The notes beneath the pieces are model-generated. The model was not told the DNA's origin, searched no databases, and saw only the letters and a list, made by a program, of their open reading frames with translations. A program made the position numbers and the translations under genes. Below, piece after piece: positions 46,074 to 55,332 of a DNA stretch of 64,000 bases (positions are counted from its first letter, which is position 1; each line of letters opens with the position of its first letter). Origin of the DNA: Polyangia bacterium (lineage in GTDB: Bacteria > Myxococcota_A > Polyangia > Nannocystales > Nannocystaceae); contig JAUIFF010000004.1 in assembly GCA_030429545.1 (NCBI GenBank), positions 62,001 to 126,000 on the forward strand, read 5' to 3'.

Positions 46074-46327
46074 CTCGAGCTCCTTCGACACAGCAGGGCG
46101 ACGGCGTATGACTTGTTTTCGACCACGTAGCGGTGCCCCTCCAGGCTCACCGGGAGGAACGGTGTCGCATCAATTCTCTTAAGCCGCAGGCCGGGGCTGG
46201 GAAGCGCGGGGCGCAGCTTCAATTTTCCGCGAACAACCACCATCATCGTCGGCCCATCCGCGCTGCAGTCAATGACTGAACGTCCCGGCTGAAAGACACT
46301 CCACTCAAATGCTAGTCCGAATCTCAT
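46070..46327 (-). CDS. Small hypothetical protein, 85 aa
   Basis: Beta-rich small protein (MRFGLAFEWSVFQPGRSVIDC; MMVVVRGKLKLRPALP; VSLEGHRYVVENKSYAVAL). Overlaps both neighbours by 4 bases, which supports its reality. No family recognised, no membrane segment. Confidence 0.6.
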   Translation of the reverse strand: MRFGLAFEWSVFQPGRSVIDCSADGPTMMVVVRGKLKLRPALPSPGLRLKRIDATPFLPVSLEGHRYVVENKSYAVALLCRRSSR

Positions 46328-47229
46328 TTTTTCGGTCCTCTCCAGAAAAACGCCGCACCAAGACCGAGTGCTGATGCGATCATCAGGTTACGGAAGCTAA
46401 ACAGGCTTGAGCCCGGGGGGTGCTTCGGCGGGTTACTGACGGGTTGAGGCTTTTGGTTAGTTGGAGGTTTGGCGTTGTCGTCACCAACTACTTCGTCACC
46501 AACTACTTCTGGCTCACCGCCGGTCTGAATTTCGCCACGCACGGCCGCATCGATCGCACTCTCCGTTTGGGGCCCCCAAACTCCATCCGCCTCGATTCCA
46601 AGGGTTTCCTGGGCAACCGTAAGCGCGTCGATGGACGTCTGCGACCACGGAGCAAAGACAGGTCCGGCATACAAACCCAACTCCCGTAAGGCTTCGTGCC
46701 GCTGTGGCGCCGTTGACCGCGTGAGCTTGTGGCCCGCGGCAGCCTGTATGTAGTTCACCGGGTTCAGGAGCCCCTCGGGCGGGTCTTGATCGATCCACCA
46801 GCGGCTGTTGGTCTTCCTTTCAGGGTCCAACTCGTACAGCTCGAAGTGAAGTGTGCTGTAGCCAGCTCCCATCTCACCGATTCGCTTACCCGCTTCGATG
46901 AACGTGCCTTTCTTTGGCAGGGGCTTTCGCAGGCCGCCGTAAAGCGCCATAGAGGTCGTATTGCGAACAAGCACATAGTTGGTCTGGTGACTCCATAGTC
47001 CGGTGCTGACAACCTCACAGTCCTCGCACGCTACGACTTCGTCGCCGAGCTTGACTCCGGTCAAATCGATGCCCGCATGCCAACGTACGCAATCATCTGT
47101 GCACTTAAATGGTCGCTTGTAGCCCAACGATGTGGGAGAATAGCCGGGTTTTACCGTGGGGAGTGGCCACTTCGGAGGTGGGGTGGGTACCGGAGCGACA
47201 GGCACCATCCATGTTTGTTGGCTATGCAT
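46324..47229 (-). CDS. M23-type peptidase-like protein with peptidoglycan-binding domain and C-terminal membrane anchor
   Basis: 301 residues. An N-terminal Pro-rich tail (residues 1-30) leads to an LytM/M23 domain: VRWHAGIDLTG supplies the first zinc motif (HxxxD) and GAGYSTLHFELYELD the second. In active enzymes the second reads HLHFE; here the first His is Thr (STLHFE), so activity is uncertain. A peptidoglycan-binding type 1 domain follows (QTSIDALTVAQETLGIEADGVWGPQTESAIDAAVRG), then a Pro/Asn-rich spacer and a C-terminal membrane segment (NLMIASALGLGAAFFW). It should sit at an envelope and touch the cell wall, typical of virion entry or release enzymes. Overlaps on both sides. Confidence 0.82.
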   Translation of the reverse strand: MHSQQTWMVPVAPVPTPPPKWPLPTVKPGYSPTSLGYKRPFKCTDDCVRWHAGIDLTGVKLGDEVVACEDCEVVSTGLWSHQTNYVLVRNTTSMALYGGLRKPLPKKGTFIEAGKRIGEMGAGYSTLHFELYELDPERKTNSRWWIDQDPPEGLLNPVNYIQAAAGHKLTRSTAPQRHEALRELGLYAGPVFAPWSQTSIDALTVAQETLGIEADGVWGPQTESAIDAAVRGEIQTGGEPEVVGDEVVGDDNAKPPTNQKPQPVSNPPKHPPGSSLFSFRNLMIASALGLGAAFFWRGPKK

Positions 47230-47497
47230 CTTTTTTGCCTATGATCCTGTGCTCGTCCCGCTCTAGCCCTACAAAACCCTCGACGTCGTCAAGGGTAGAG
47301 TCGACGTAATTGTTGAGATCGGTGATGCGCTTATTTGTGCGCCGAAAATCGGCCTCCTGCTGCCTTTGTAGCTCGCTCAGGGCCAATTGCATGCGGCTGA
47401 TACGGGATTCGATCTGACGCGAGCGACGCGAGAAGACAACGGCCAAGGTCACTAAGGCCGCGCCCCCGAGACCAGCCACAGCAAGATTAGTGTTCAC
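47222..47497 (-). CDS. Membrane-anchored coiled-coil protein, 91 aa
   Basis: N-terminal membrane segment (LAVAGLGGAALVTLAVVF), basic stop (SRRSRQ), then a continuous coiled coil (IESRISRMQLALSELQRQQEADFRRTNKRI and DLNNYVDSTLDDVEGFV). Same plan as the 126-residue neighbour, so the two may pair. Overlaps the peptidase gene by 8 bases. Confidence 0.65.
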   Translation of the reverse strand: MNTNLAVAGLGGAALVTLAVVFSRRSRQIESRISRMQLALSELQRQQEADFRRTNKRITDLNNYVDSTLDDVEGFVGLERDEHRIIGKKDA

Positions 47498-47867
47498 TGT
47501 GTCCGCCCTTGAGTAATCTATTGATGCGCGTTAGCAGCTCGCGTTGCAACTCCCGAGATTGTGCCCGCTCAGTCAGCGTGTCCTGCTCGGCACGAACACG
47601 TGAAAGGTGAGTTAGTTGCCGGGCGCGCAGCTCATGCGACTCCGACAGGCCAAGGGAATCGATTCGCATCGTCAGCCTATCGTTACGCTCGATCTCCCTT
47701 CCAAACGCAGACTCGAGCGCGCCGCCACGTTCGTTCAGGTTCTCGAGGGCTGCGTCAATTTCAGACAGCCTGCGATTCGCTCGCCGAAGTTTCGCGTTCG
47801 TGGCAACAACCCAAGCCCCCGCGGTCACCACAAGCCCGAAAATTAGACCTTCTTTTACATCTGTCAT
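47487..47867 (-). CDS. Membrane-anchored coiled-coil protein, 126 aa
   Basis: Membrane segment (GLIFGLVVTAGAWVVATNA), then heptads (RRANRRLSEIDAALENLNERGGALE; RLTMRIDSLGLSESHELRARQL; RAEQDTLTERAQSRELQREL). Overlaps the helicase gene by 4 bases and the 91-residue gene by 11. Structural or spacer role inferred. Confidence 0.65.
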   Translation of the reverse strand: MTDVKEGLIFGLVVTAGAWVVATNAKLRRANRRLSEIDAALENLNERGGALESAFGREIERNDRLTMRIDSLGLSESHELRARQLTHLSRVRAEQDTLTERAQSRELQRELLTRINRLLKGGHSEH

Positions 47868-50800
47868 GTCGTTGCTCCTACCATCAGTTGGTCGAATGTT
47901 TTTCCAAACATGGACTTAAGATCCATTGGGTGAATGTTGGCCCACTTGTGACTCGACCCCGGTTGTTCATCGGTGATTGTGTAGATCCAAACATTGCCTT
48001 GGAGCAACGGGATCCTGTCCCGCAGCGTGTCAGCGGATTGAACGGCGAACAAGTTGCCAGGTGCCTTTGTAGACTCTTTCACAACTTTGCCGGTTCGGAT
48101 CTCGATCTGTTGGACGGTCACGTACTGTTTGTCGTGCGCGACCGGGACGAATGTTTCGGTCTCGGTCGTCACTCGGACTTTCGTGACACCACTCAGATGG
48201 GGCCAGCTGACCAAAAACATGTCGGGCGTGACGTCGAGCGTCACTGTTGCGTCGAGTGAGCCCAATTGCGCACAGATACGGAACGAAGTTGCATTTGCGT
48301 GGCCGAGTACTTGGGTGAGGTCTTGAAAGAGACTTTCGACTGCGAGGTAGTGGGCGTCAAGGTCATCCACGACTTCCCCCCGCAGTAGCCGAGTCTGAGA
48401 CGTCGCCAACCTAAACCACTGCTCCATATACTCCCGGTACAGGGTTTTTAGGACCTGCTTTCGCAAGTCTTCGACCGAGGTATACGCGCGCGTTGGCACA
48501 TCAACGTTGATGCCAGGACGTAGGTTAATGGTGACGGGTCCATCGCCAGTCGAGTCTTCTTGCAAGCGCTTAAACTCTCGCTTTATCGCGTTGAGAAATC
48601 GATCTGGCTTCATCGACAAGATCCGCTTCGAACAATCGTGGGACTCGAATGTCACCTGTTCTACGGGACTTCTTTTTGGAGGAAGCGACAGGTCGCGTCC
48701 AAACCACGATCGTGCCGCGTTCCTCAAACGATGGTTACTCTGCGACGAGACTTGCGCCCACGCCCGGAACACTTCCCACGCGGTCTTGGTAGGGGGGAGG
48801 ATGTGTCTACCCATCGTGTCGGAAACACTTGATGTGAGAGTGAGCCCTTTTTGCAGTGTAAACACAGGCACGAGCAATCCTGCTTCGCGGAGAGTTCGCG
48901 GGAGCGCTGGAAGAAAGTGTTTCCAATGCTTCACCACCCACTCCTCATGAGCGCCGTACCACGTGCCGACGTCGTACACCGAACGCTCTGTCACCTTGTC
49001 GTCACTTGGAAGGGCATCGGAGTATTCGGCACCGACAAGCCCGTAGATGTGGTCTATGCTCCAACGACTTTCTCCGTTCGTCCGCAAACCCACCTGTCCG
49101 TCGGGGAGCAACTCGCCGACTTGCTTGTTTACACCCCCATGTTGGAGCATCATTCCCGCGTGGAACGGCGGAATAGCATTCGTGTCTGCGACGTACCATT
49201 TGCGGGTTGGGTCACCGGCCCACAATTCGTGTGACGCTTGTTTCCACCGCCACGCTCGCGGGTCGATTTTGTTGAGCGAGTCGAGCATTTCTTTTGCCTC
49301 ACCTCGTAATCGTTCGGAGTCGGCCTCGCTGGCAGTGGCAGCGTGCTCAATGCGACCCGCCGCTTGGGAGAACAGCTTGAGTGCCCTTGCCCCGGCTTCT
49401 TTTAGTCTTTTTTCCTCAGCTTCACGCTCGATGCTCTGCTTCAGGGCCATGGCCTCCTCTTTATTACGAGCTGTCAACATGAAGAGTTCAGCTTCGCCGA
49501 GGTCAAGCTGCGCGGCTGGATTGATTGATCGATCTCCCTCGCGTAGGAACAGCGAGTCTCGCCACGAACCTTTGCCTGCAAGTATGTCAAACATAAACCC
49601 GTCGAAGGAATCTTTGGCGAAGTAGAACACAATGAAGATCTCGGGCATGGTATTTCCGAATCGGTCGATTCGCCCACGCCGCTGCTCCATGTCCGCCGGA
49701 GTCCATCGCAAGTCCAGATTGTGCAACATACATGTTTGACGTTGCAGGTTTACCCCCCGGGTACCCTTGGAGTTCGTGATTACAACGTCAAGCGACCGGG
49801 GCTCTTCGTCGGACCCGTTGAACTTACGTGTAATCTCGCTGACATCACCCACGTAACCGTTGATCACCGCAATTCGCTCTCGCTTGACGCCTTTCTCTAC
49901 CAACACCTCCGTCAGCCATGCGTGGGCAGCTGTGCTCTCAACAAACACGACATGACCACATGTCAGGTTCTCAGCGATCCGCTCCGCACAAGCTTCGATC
50001 TTAGCACTGGTGAACGTGGCAGGGCGGGGGAGCATTTTCTCCACCTTGATCAGGCCCGAATTTTCTTCACTCTTACGCAGCCGATCGAGTTTTTTTGCAA
50101 GGTCACCACTAACGCCACTGTCTTGTTCCTGTGCGATGCGCTTTTGCAGGACCGAGGACGAACGAACCCAGCCCCGTGCCTCGTAGAACTCCAGCGCTTT
50201 CTCGCTAACCTCTTTCCGGGCCAGGCCCCCGTAAGCGGTAGGCCATGAGTAGCCCTCACCCCCGAGGAGTTCGTGAACTGTGACCTCGCGCATTCGAGAG
50301 AGTGCGCTAAAAACGGAACTCGATTGCCGTCGCTCTAACGCTCGCTGGGCGCGTGCTCGGTGGAAGTCGTAGATCGTTCGCTGCTCCAACGACATCTCAA
50401 CTTCAACCAGTAATTCCTCAGAGTCTGGGAGCTTGATACCAGCCTGCTCGTGGCTCACGAAGTTGCCCCACGTGAAGAGTATTTCCCGTAGCTCGTTGAG
50501 GTTTTTGAAGCCCACGACCGCGTCCTGAACCTTGCGCTCCCCGGTTGGCTTCAACACCCGCTTTGAGGCGATGACAACATAGCGACTCAAAAATTGCTCG
50601 ACATCACTTACCCCAACCCGCTCCATGATCGCGGGGTCGATGAAGTGAAGGAGATTAAAGGGCTCAACCGGCGAGTTCTCGCCGACGGTCCCAGACAACG
50701 CAAGCACCCCACCGCCATTCATTCGTACAAGTGCAGCCCGAAAGTCTGCCTGCCACCCACGCTGCGACCCTTTGTGCGACGCGCCCATATATTTGGGCAT

Positions 50801-53800
50801 CCCAAACTCGCGTGGAGCAGGACTCCACGTCCGCCGAATGTTGCCGGTCTCGTCGTACACCAAGAAATCAATTCCTAGATCAGCCCACGCCACACCAGAG
50901 TCGTAGACACGATTTTTTAGCTCGAGCATGTCTTCAACCCAAGCCTGCGCGCCATGCTTCATCAGCGCACGATCCCGCTCGGACAGTTTGTCCTCGTCTT
51001 TTCCTTGTAGTTTTCGTCGTTGCTTGTAGAGACTTCGCATCATTGCCTCACGCGTCCGCGCGTACGCGGCCAACTCCCCCGCGTTGACGCGCGTCGTCGC
51101 TAAGGATGTGTCAGTCAGCAGCACGAGGTCATACATGCCCGCCTGGAACCGTAGCCACTCGTCGCTTCGGTCTTTAGGTGAAGATGTTTTGCTGGTCAGT
51201 TTCCCCTTCTTCTTACCTGATTTACCTATGTACCGAGTGCTCCCAACCACTCCAACCCGATAATCAGGGAGTACCCGTGCAATCTCATCATACCACTGCC
51301 AGACAATCCCCGCGGGAACCACCACCACAGGACGCTTGATCCATCCCTCCTGCCGACCCAGTGCGATGATTGCCAGGGATGTGAATGTCTTCCCCGCACC
51401 CACGGCAAGTGCAAGGATGCCGCCACGGGTTCTCGTGCGAGCTTTCACGGCTCGCACCTGGTGTGGTCTCAGTTGCAGTTTAGGGTCCTTCGTCCATCGC
51501 TCGATATGTATCGGGCTATCGTCAAATTCGGGCAAAGCAAAACCCCGGAACCTTTCGTTATACGCTTCGGTGACTAGCTCCTGCGCGGCCGGCTCAGTGG
51601 CGAGCCATTGCCGAAACTGATCGAGGTAGTAGATACTCCAAAGTCTCCGCTGGATAGCGGTCGAGATTTTTTTGCCCTCGCTATCCAAACTCTCGATCTC
51701 TTGCTTGATTGCTTCTGGGATTTTTGACTCGGCGAGCGGAGCGTCCGTGTACGGCGTGAACGAGAAGTGGTTTAACCAGTCGATTACTTGCGTTGCTTCG
51801 AGGCCGACATATTTTGCTCCTCGCAGCACACCCACAGTCCGGCTTAACACTAACGACTCGTCTACCTTCAGATCGTTGATAAGCCACCTCTGGACCACCG
51901 AATATGGAATCCACGCCATCCTCGGGTCGACTTCGAGGTCCGCGAAAACAGCCGGCTTTATCCTTTCAATGAGCGCCTTCTTTTGCTTCTCGGCTTGCTC
52001 AATACCAATACGTTCTTTGAGGCGCTCGACCTGGCCGAGTTTGAACCACAGTTCGCCTGACAGGTACTCCCAAGCGGGAAAGAGCCGGCCCCCGTCGGTC
52101 ATGTAGCCCTTGTTGAGAAGTTGTGTGCGGAGGTGTTCTTCCGATGCCGTGCCACCAAGACGCAGGTGTAGACTGTGTAATTGTCCGGGCGTCACACCAC
52201 CAACTGCCGCCACTTTCTGCGCCAGTGCGACCACATCGTTTGGGTCCAGGTCTTTTGCCTCAGTTGCGGGTTTTTTACGGAGCCCCTCTACCAGGTCTCC
52301 GTTTTTTTCAAACCCGCGAAGCAGTCCCTGTGCACCCTGATGTCCGCCCTCCGCCAGATCGACGAGCGCTGGCCAACTCCACGGATTGTGATGCATCTGT
52401 TGAAGGTCCTCGAGCCCCGTTTGGAGTTCGACCCACTCAGCTCGCACGTCTTTCCCTTTCGCTAATCCTGCTAGATAGGCACGCACACGGTCGCCAAGCG
52501 AAGTAGCAAACTCCAGCGGTGGATCGAGAGTGGAGATCCTCCGCTTCGTCCGTGGGGGTTTTTCCGGTTCGACTTTGCAAGTTGAGCACTCTGGGCGCGC
52601 GACGATCGGCGGGAGCTTGTTGAGTTCCTCGTCGGTCACGACGGCATAACGACCGCGGGAATTGGTTGTCTCCCTTCCCAGTAGCTTGTCTGGGTTCTTT
52701 TCAAAGTACTCTCCGCCGACAAGATCCTTGTCCTGTGGGCTATCGGCGGTGAGTACACCACCACGGGACTGCACCACTACGAGGTCGACGACCACGTCCT
52801 GACCGGGAAACAGACGCGAATTACCGGGACCGGATGACGGTAAACGGAATGCACTCAGCAAATGTGCTCGGCGAAAAACATAGCTCCTGAGTGAGTCATT
52901 GTATCGCGTCTTTGCACTCATGAATGAGCGAGGGATCAGGAACACTGCAATGCCACAGCGCTTGAGAGCTGCGACACCACGCTTCACGAAGTACGCGTAG
53001 TCGAACGGCTCTTTGAACCGGTTGTCCGGGTCTTTGCCGGCATAGATCCTTGTCTTTACTTGGCTCCCAAACGGTGGGTTTGCTACCACTAGATCGTATT
53101 TGCTGTCGCCGTAGTCACGGTTGTACGCCTCATAAGGGCCAACATGGACCGTTGTGTATGGGTGGAGTTTCCGCAGAATCCCGGCCGAGACGTGATTCAG
53201 CTCGACTGCTGTCCAGCGAAACGAGAGATCCTTACGAAGTCGGTTGAATGAGTCTATAAATCGGCCAACACCAGCCGAGGGTTCCAAGGCTTTGATGATC
53301 CCGATCCTATTTGCCAGCTTGTCCAAAAATGGGTTCAGCTGGGCTGCGATTGCATCCGCGACCTTCGAGGGAGTGTACCACTCGTGAACAAGCCCGAGTG
53401 AGTCCTGGTGGAATTGGTCTGGGATTTGGTCCTCGACTTCTTCCAGCGAAAGCCCTCCCCATCCGGTAAAACTGTACAGTTTCTTCGCGGCCGAGCGTCC
53501 TATCGTCTCCAGCTGCAGGGCAGACATTGCCGCCAAGTTGGCGTCACGCCTAGCCGCACGTGTCGTGGGTTCTTCTGCCCGCTCAAACGTCATCTTCGAT
53601 GCGAGGTGATCGACGATGTTCACCAGGGCGGGCCGCGGCGCTGGCGACAGAAGAATGCGGATCACTTGCTTGTGGCTGAGGCCGGACTGCTGCGCCAGCT
53701 CAACAGCCATTTTAGCCAGCACGGTGAATCGCGGGTTGCCACCAGGGTTAAATGTCCCCACTCTTCGTGGTGCCCACGAATAGAGATCTTTGAGTACCGC

Positions 53801-53809
53801 GCCATCCAT
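47864..53809 (-). CDS. DarB-like adenine methyltransferase-SF2 helicase fusion, 1981 aa
   Basis: N-terminal helices, then a gamma-type N6-adenine methyltransferase: SAM motif EPSAGVGRF (about residue 175) and catalytic NPPF in DLVVANPPFGSQ (about 244), with FFVKR-like and FLIPRSFMSAKTR strands. A middle region without known fold, then a SNF2-like helicase: Walker A AVGAGKTFTSL (about 803), VVVVPAGIVWQWYDE (motif Ia), a Walker B position reading VYDETGN instead of DEAH (about 983), VLALSGTVGENSP (motif III), VFVESTAAHAW, VVITNSKGTRGVNLQ (V) and QRRGRIDRFGN (VI, about 1373). The C-terminal 550 residues are of unknown fold. Family members in phages (P1 DarB) and conjugative elements protect incoming DNA or act in virion-linked antirestriction; that is family knowledge, its role here is inference. 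Only nucleotide-hydrolysing protein recognisable in the element. Confidence 0.85.
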   Translation of the reverse strand: MDGAVLKDLYSWAPRRVGTFNPGGNPRFTVLAKMAVELAQQSGLSHKQVIRILLSPAPRPALVNIVDHLASKMTFERAEEPTTRAARRDANLAAMSALQLETIGRSAAKKLYSFTGWGGLSLEEVEDQIPDQFHQDSLGLVHEWYTPSKVADAIAAQLNPFLDKLANRIGIIKALEPSAGVGRFIDSFNRLRKDLSFRWTAVELNHVSAGILRKLHPYTTVHVGPYEAYNRDYGDSKYDLVVANPPFGSQVKTRIYAGKDPDNRFKEPFDYAYFVKRGVAALKRCGIAVFLIPRSFMSAKTRYNDSLRSYVFRRAHLLSAFRLPSSGPGNSRLFPGQDVVVDLVVVQSRGGVLTADSPQDKDLVGGEYFEKNPDKLLGRETTNSRGRYAVVTDEELNKLPPIVARPECSTCKVEPEKPPRTKRRISTLDPPLEFATSLGDRVRAYLAGLAKGKDVRAEWVELQTGLEDLQQMHHNPWSWPALVDLAEGGHQGAQGLLRGFEKNGDLVEGLRKKPATEAKDLDPNDVVALAQKVAAVGGVTPGQLHSLHLRLGGTASEEHLRTQLLNKGYMTDGGRLFPAWEYLSGELWFKLGQVERLKERIGIEQAEKQKKALIERIKPAVFADLEVDPRMAWIPYSVVQRWLINDLKVDESLVLSRTVGVLRGAKYVGLEATQVIDWLNHFSFTPYTDAPLAESKIPEAIKQEIESLDSEGKKISTAIQRRLWSIYYLDQFRQWLATEPAAQELVTEAYNERFRGFALPEFDDSPIHIERWTKDPKLQLRPHQVRAVKARTRTRGGILALAVGAGKTFTSLAIIALGRQEGWIKRPVVVVPAGIVWQWYDEIARVLPDYRVGVVGSTRYIGKSGKKKGKLTSKTSSPKDRSDEWLRFQAGMYDLVLLTDTSLATTRVNAGELAAYARTREAMMRSLYKQRRKLQGKDEDKLSERDRALMKHGAQAWVEDMLELKNRVYDSGVAWADLGIDFLVYDETGNIRRTWSPAPREFGMPKYMGASHKGSQRGWQADFRAALVRMNGGGVLALSGTVGENSPVEPFNLLHFIDPAIMERVGVSDVEQFLSRYVVIASKRVLKPTGERKVQDAVVGFKNLNELREILFTWGNFVSHEQAGIKLPDSEELLVEVEMSLEQRTIYDFHRARAQRALERRQSSSVFSALSRMREVTVHELLGGEGYSWPTAYGGLARKEVSEKALEFYEARGWVRSSSVLQKRIAQEQDSGVSGDLAKKLDRLRKSEENSGLIKVEKMLPRPATFTSAKIEACAERIAENLTCGHVVFVESTAAHAWLTEVLVEKGVKRERIAVINGYVGDVSEITRKFNGSDEEPRSLDVVITNSKGTRGVNLQRQTCMLHNLDLRWTPADMEQRRGRIDRFGNTMPEIFIVFYFAKDSFDGFMFDILAGKGSWRDSLFLREGDRSINPAAQLDLGEAELFMLTARNKEEAMALKQSIEREAEEKRLKEAGARALKLFSQAAGRIEHAATASEADSERLRGEAKEMLDSLNKIDPRAWRWKQASHELWAGDPTRKWYVADTNAIPPFHAGMMLQHGGVNKQVGELLPDGQVGLRTNGESRWSIDHIYGLVGAEYSDALPSDDKVTERSVYDVGTWYGAHEEWVVKHWKHFLPALPRTLREAGLLVPVFTLQKGLTLTSSVSDTMGRHILPPTKTAWEVFRAWAQVSSQSNHRLRNAARSWFGRDLSLPPKRSPVEQVTFESHDCSKRILSMKPDRFLNAIKREFKRLQEDSTGDGPVTINLRPGINVDVPTRAYTSVEDLRKQVLKTLYREYMEQWFRLATSQTRLLRGEVVDDLDAHYLAVESLFQDLTQVLGHANATSFRICAQLGSLDATVTLDVTPDMFLVSWPHLSGVTKVRVTTETETFVPVAHDKQYVTVQQIEIRTGKVVKESTKAPGNLFAVQSADTLRDRIPLLQGNVWIYTITDEQPGSSHKWANIHPMDLKSMFGKTFDQLMVGATT

Positions 53810-55332
53810 CAGTCAGGTACCTCGTCAGTTTTGAAACTTTTCGCGGATTTTTGTACGGCCTCGAACAGCATATCGAGCTGTTGCTTCCCGATTTGTACGG
53901 GTTCGTCCTCGCCCTCGTCGTCGTCCTCGATGACTTGGGTGGACTTGGCTTCCTTCTTTCGCTTTTTCGGTTTTGAACTCCGCTTTCGAGCGGGCTTGGT
54001 TGCCGTTTTCTTAGGTTCGGGCTTGTCCTCCGGTTCGGGCTTGTCCTCCGGTTCGGGCTTTGCTGCTGGCTTTGGCGTTGCCGCTGGCTTTGGCTTTGGC
54101 TCCGCTGGCTTTGGCTTTGCCGCTGGTTTCGGCTTGGGCTTTTCCGCTGGTTTTGCGACCGGCGTGGACTTTGCCGGTTCTTTGGGGTCGTCGGCACGTG
54201 CCGCTTTCCGACGTTGCGACAGCAATCTGGCGTGGTCTTTTTCGAATGCTCGATAGAATGTCAACGCGTGCTCGCGGAGTTCATCGGCATTGCCACACTT
54301 CAGAGGGATCTCGTCGCCGAGGTCTTTGTAGTGTCCGTTGTTGATTAGCTGCAGCTGGCTGTTAAATGGGCCTTCAACAACTTCGAATTCTAGGTCGCTA
54401 AAGGTAGCTGACGATACGTTACCCTTGTGGACCCACTCGAGCCGCAGGAATGGCGGGACATCAAGCACTACGTTTTTTAGTTGAGCAAGCTTTGCGAACT
54501 TTACGGTCTGCTTCTTCCACCCGAGGATCGAGGTTTTGCCCACGTACTCAACTAGCCAAACCTCCATGGATTCCTGCGTGGTCTTTCCCTTGCGTCCCCA
54601 CAGCCGAACCTCAAGCCGCCGTTTGTCGCGGCCGACAAACGTCAACACTGCTGCTTCCACCTCTCTCCGCGTGCGTTTGGTTCGGAACCGGTACGTAACG
54701 TCGAGCACGGTGATTGTTTCGCCGACGCGCTCTAGAAAAACGGCCGCCATTTGCTCGGCATTCGTTGCGTCGGCTTCTTCATCGCTCGCATCGTCGATCA
54801 GCTTTCGAGAAATTCGCGTGGCGCACACCTTGGCCTTTGCCACCGACGATTCGGAATCGCACTCATGTGGTTTTTTGGAGTCTGTATGCCCGAAAAATAA
54901 CCGAGCCTCACCTTCCACCTCGGCAATGAGCCAAGTGCCAGTGCCGAACACAGCGACGTGTGTTGGTCGACCCTGTTTTGTCTTGCCAGGTGCCCAGCTA
55001 AGACTCACCTTGGGTTTGTGGTTCATTTCCACCGAGGACTGCGGCGGAACTTCTGTCTTCTTGCGAGTGCGTGGAGTCTGCCGCGTACGCTTGCTCGCGG
55101 GCTTGTCCTGGGTCTTCTTGCTCGCGGGCTTGTCCTGGTTTTTGCGAGTTGTTTCCTTCTGCTTGCTCGCGGGCTTGTCCTGGTTTTTGCGAGTTGTTTC
55201 CTTCTGCTTGCTCGCTACCTTCTTCTTGCGTCCGGGCTTCTTCTCCCGAGACGACCCAGGGCTCTCGGCAACGGGACGGCACGTGATTGTTCGACCGTCG
55301 TCCAGTTTCACTTCGACAGCTAACACGTCCAT
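53809..55332 (-). CDS. Element protein with the FG/W-AEV module and Lys/Pro repeats, 507 aa
   Basis: ATG 55,332 overlaps the previous stop as TGATG. The start (VEVKLDDGRTITCRPV) matches the DGR-LLC strand that precedes module 2 of the 969-residue protein. A basic Lys/Arg/Gln-rich region (residues 25-95) has KQKETTRKNQDKPAS in tandem copies. Then the module: GRPTHVAVFGTGTWLIAEVEGEARLFF, TRREVEAAVLTFVGRDKRRLEVRLWG, VPPFLRLEWVHKGNVSSATFSDLEF. The C-terminal 130 residues are EP/KP repeats (PEPEDKPEPEDKPEPKK) with a Lys-rich end. No membrane segment. Adjacent to the DarB-like gene. Likely DNA-binding or particle protein by composition only. Confidence 0.6.
   Translation of the reverse strand: MDVLAVEVKLDDGRTITCRPVAESPGSSREKKPGRKKKVASKQKETTRKNQDKPASKQKETTRKNQDKPASKKTQDKPASKRTRQTPRTRKKTEVPPQSSVEMNHKPKVSLSWAPGKTKQGRPTHVAVFGTGTWLIAEVEGEARLFFGHTDSKKPHECDSESSVAKAKVCATRISRKLIDDASDEEADATNAEQMAAVFLERVGETITVLDVTYRFRTKRTRREVEAAVLTFVGRDKRRLEVRLWGRKGKTTQESMEVWLVEYVGKTSILGWKKQTVKFAKLAQLKNVVLDVPPFLRLEWVHKGNVSSATFSDLEFEVVEGPFNSQLQLINNGHYKDLGDEIPLKCGNADELREHALTFYRAFEKDHARLLSQRRKAARADDPKEPAKSTPVAKPAEKPKPKPAAKPKPAEPKPKPAATPKPAAKPEPEDKPEPEDKPEPKKTATKPARKRSSKPKKRKKEAKSTQVIEDDDEGEDEPVQIGKQQLDMLFEAVQKSAKSFKTDEVPD

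Noticed and set aside
47864..53809. Type I or BREX restriction system
   Set aside because: No specificity subunit, separate nuclease or BREX partner gene is present; only the DarB-like fusion itself.
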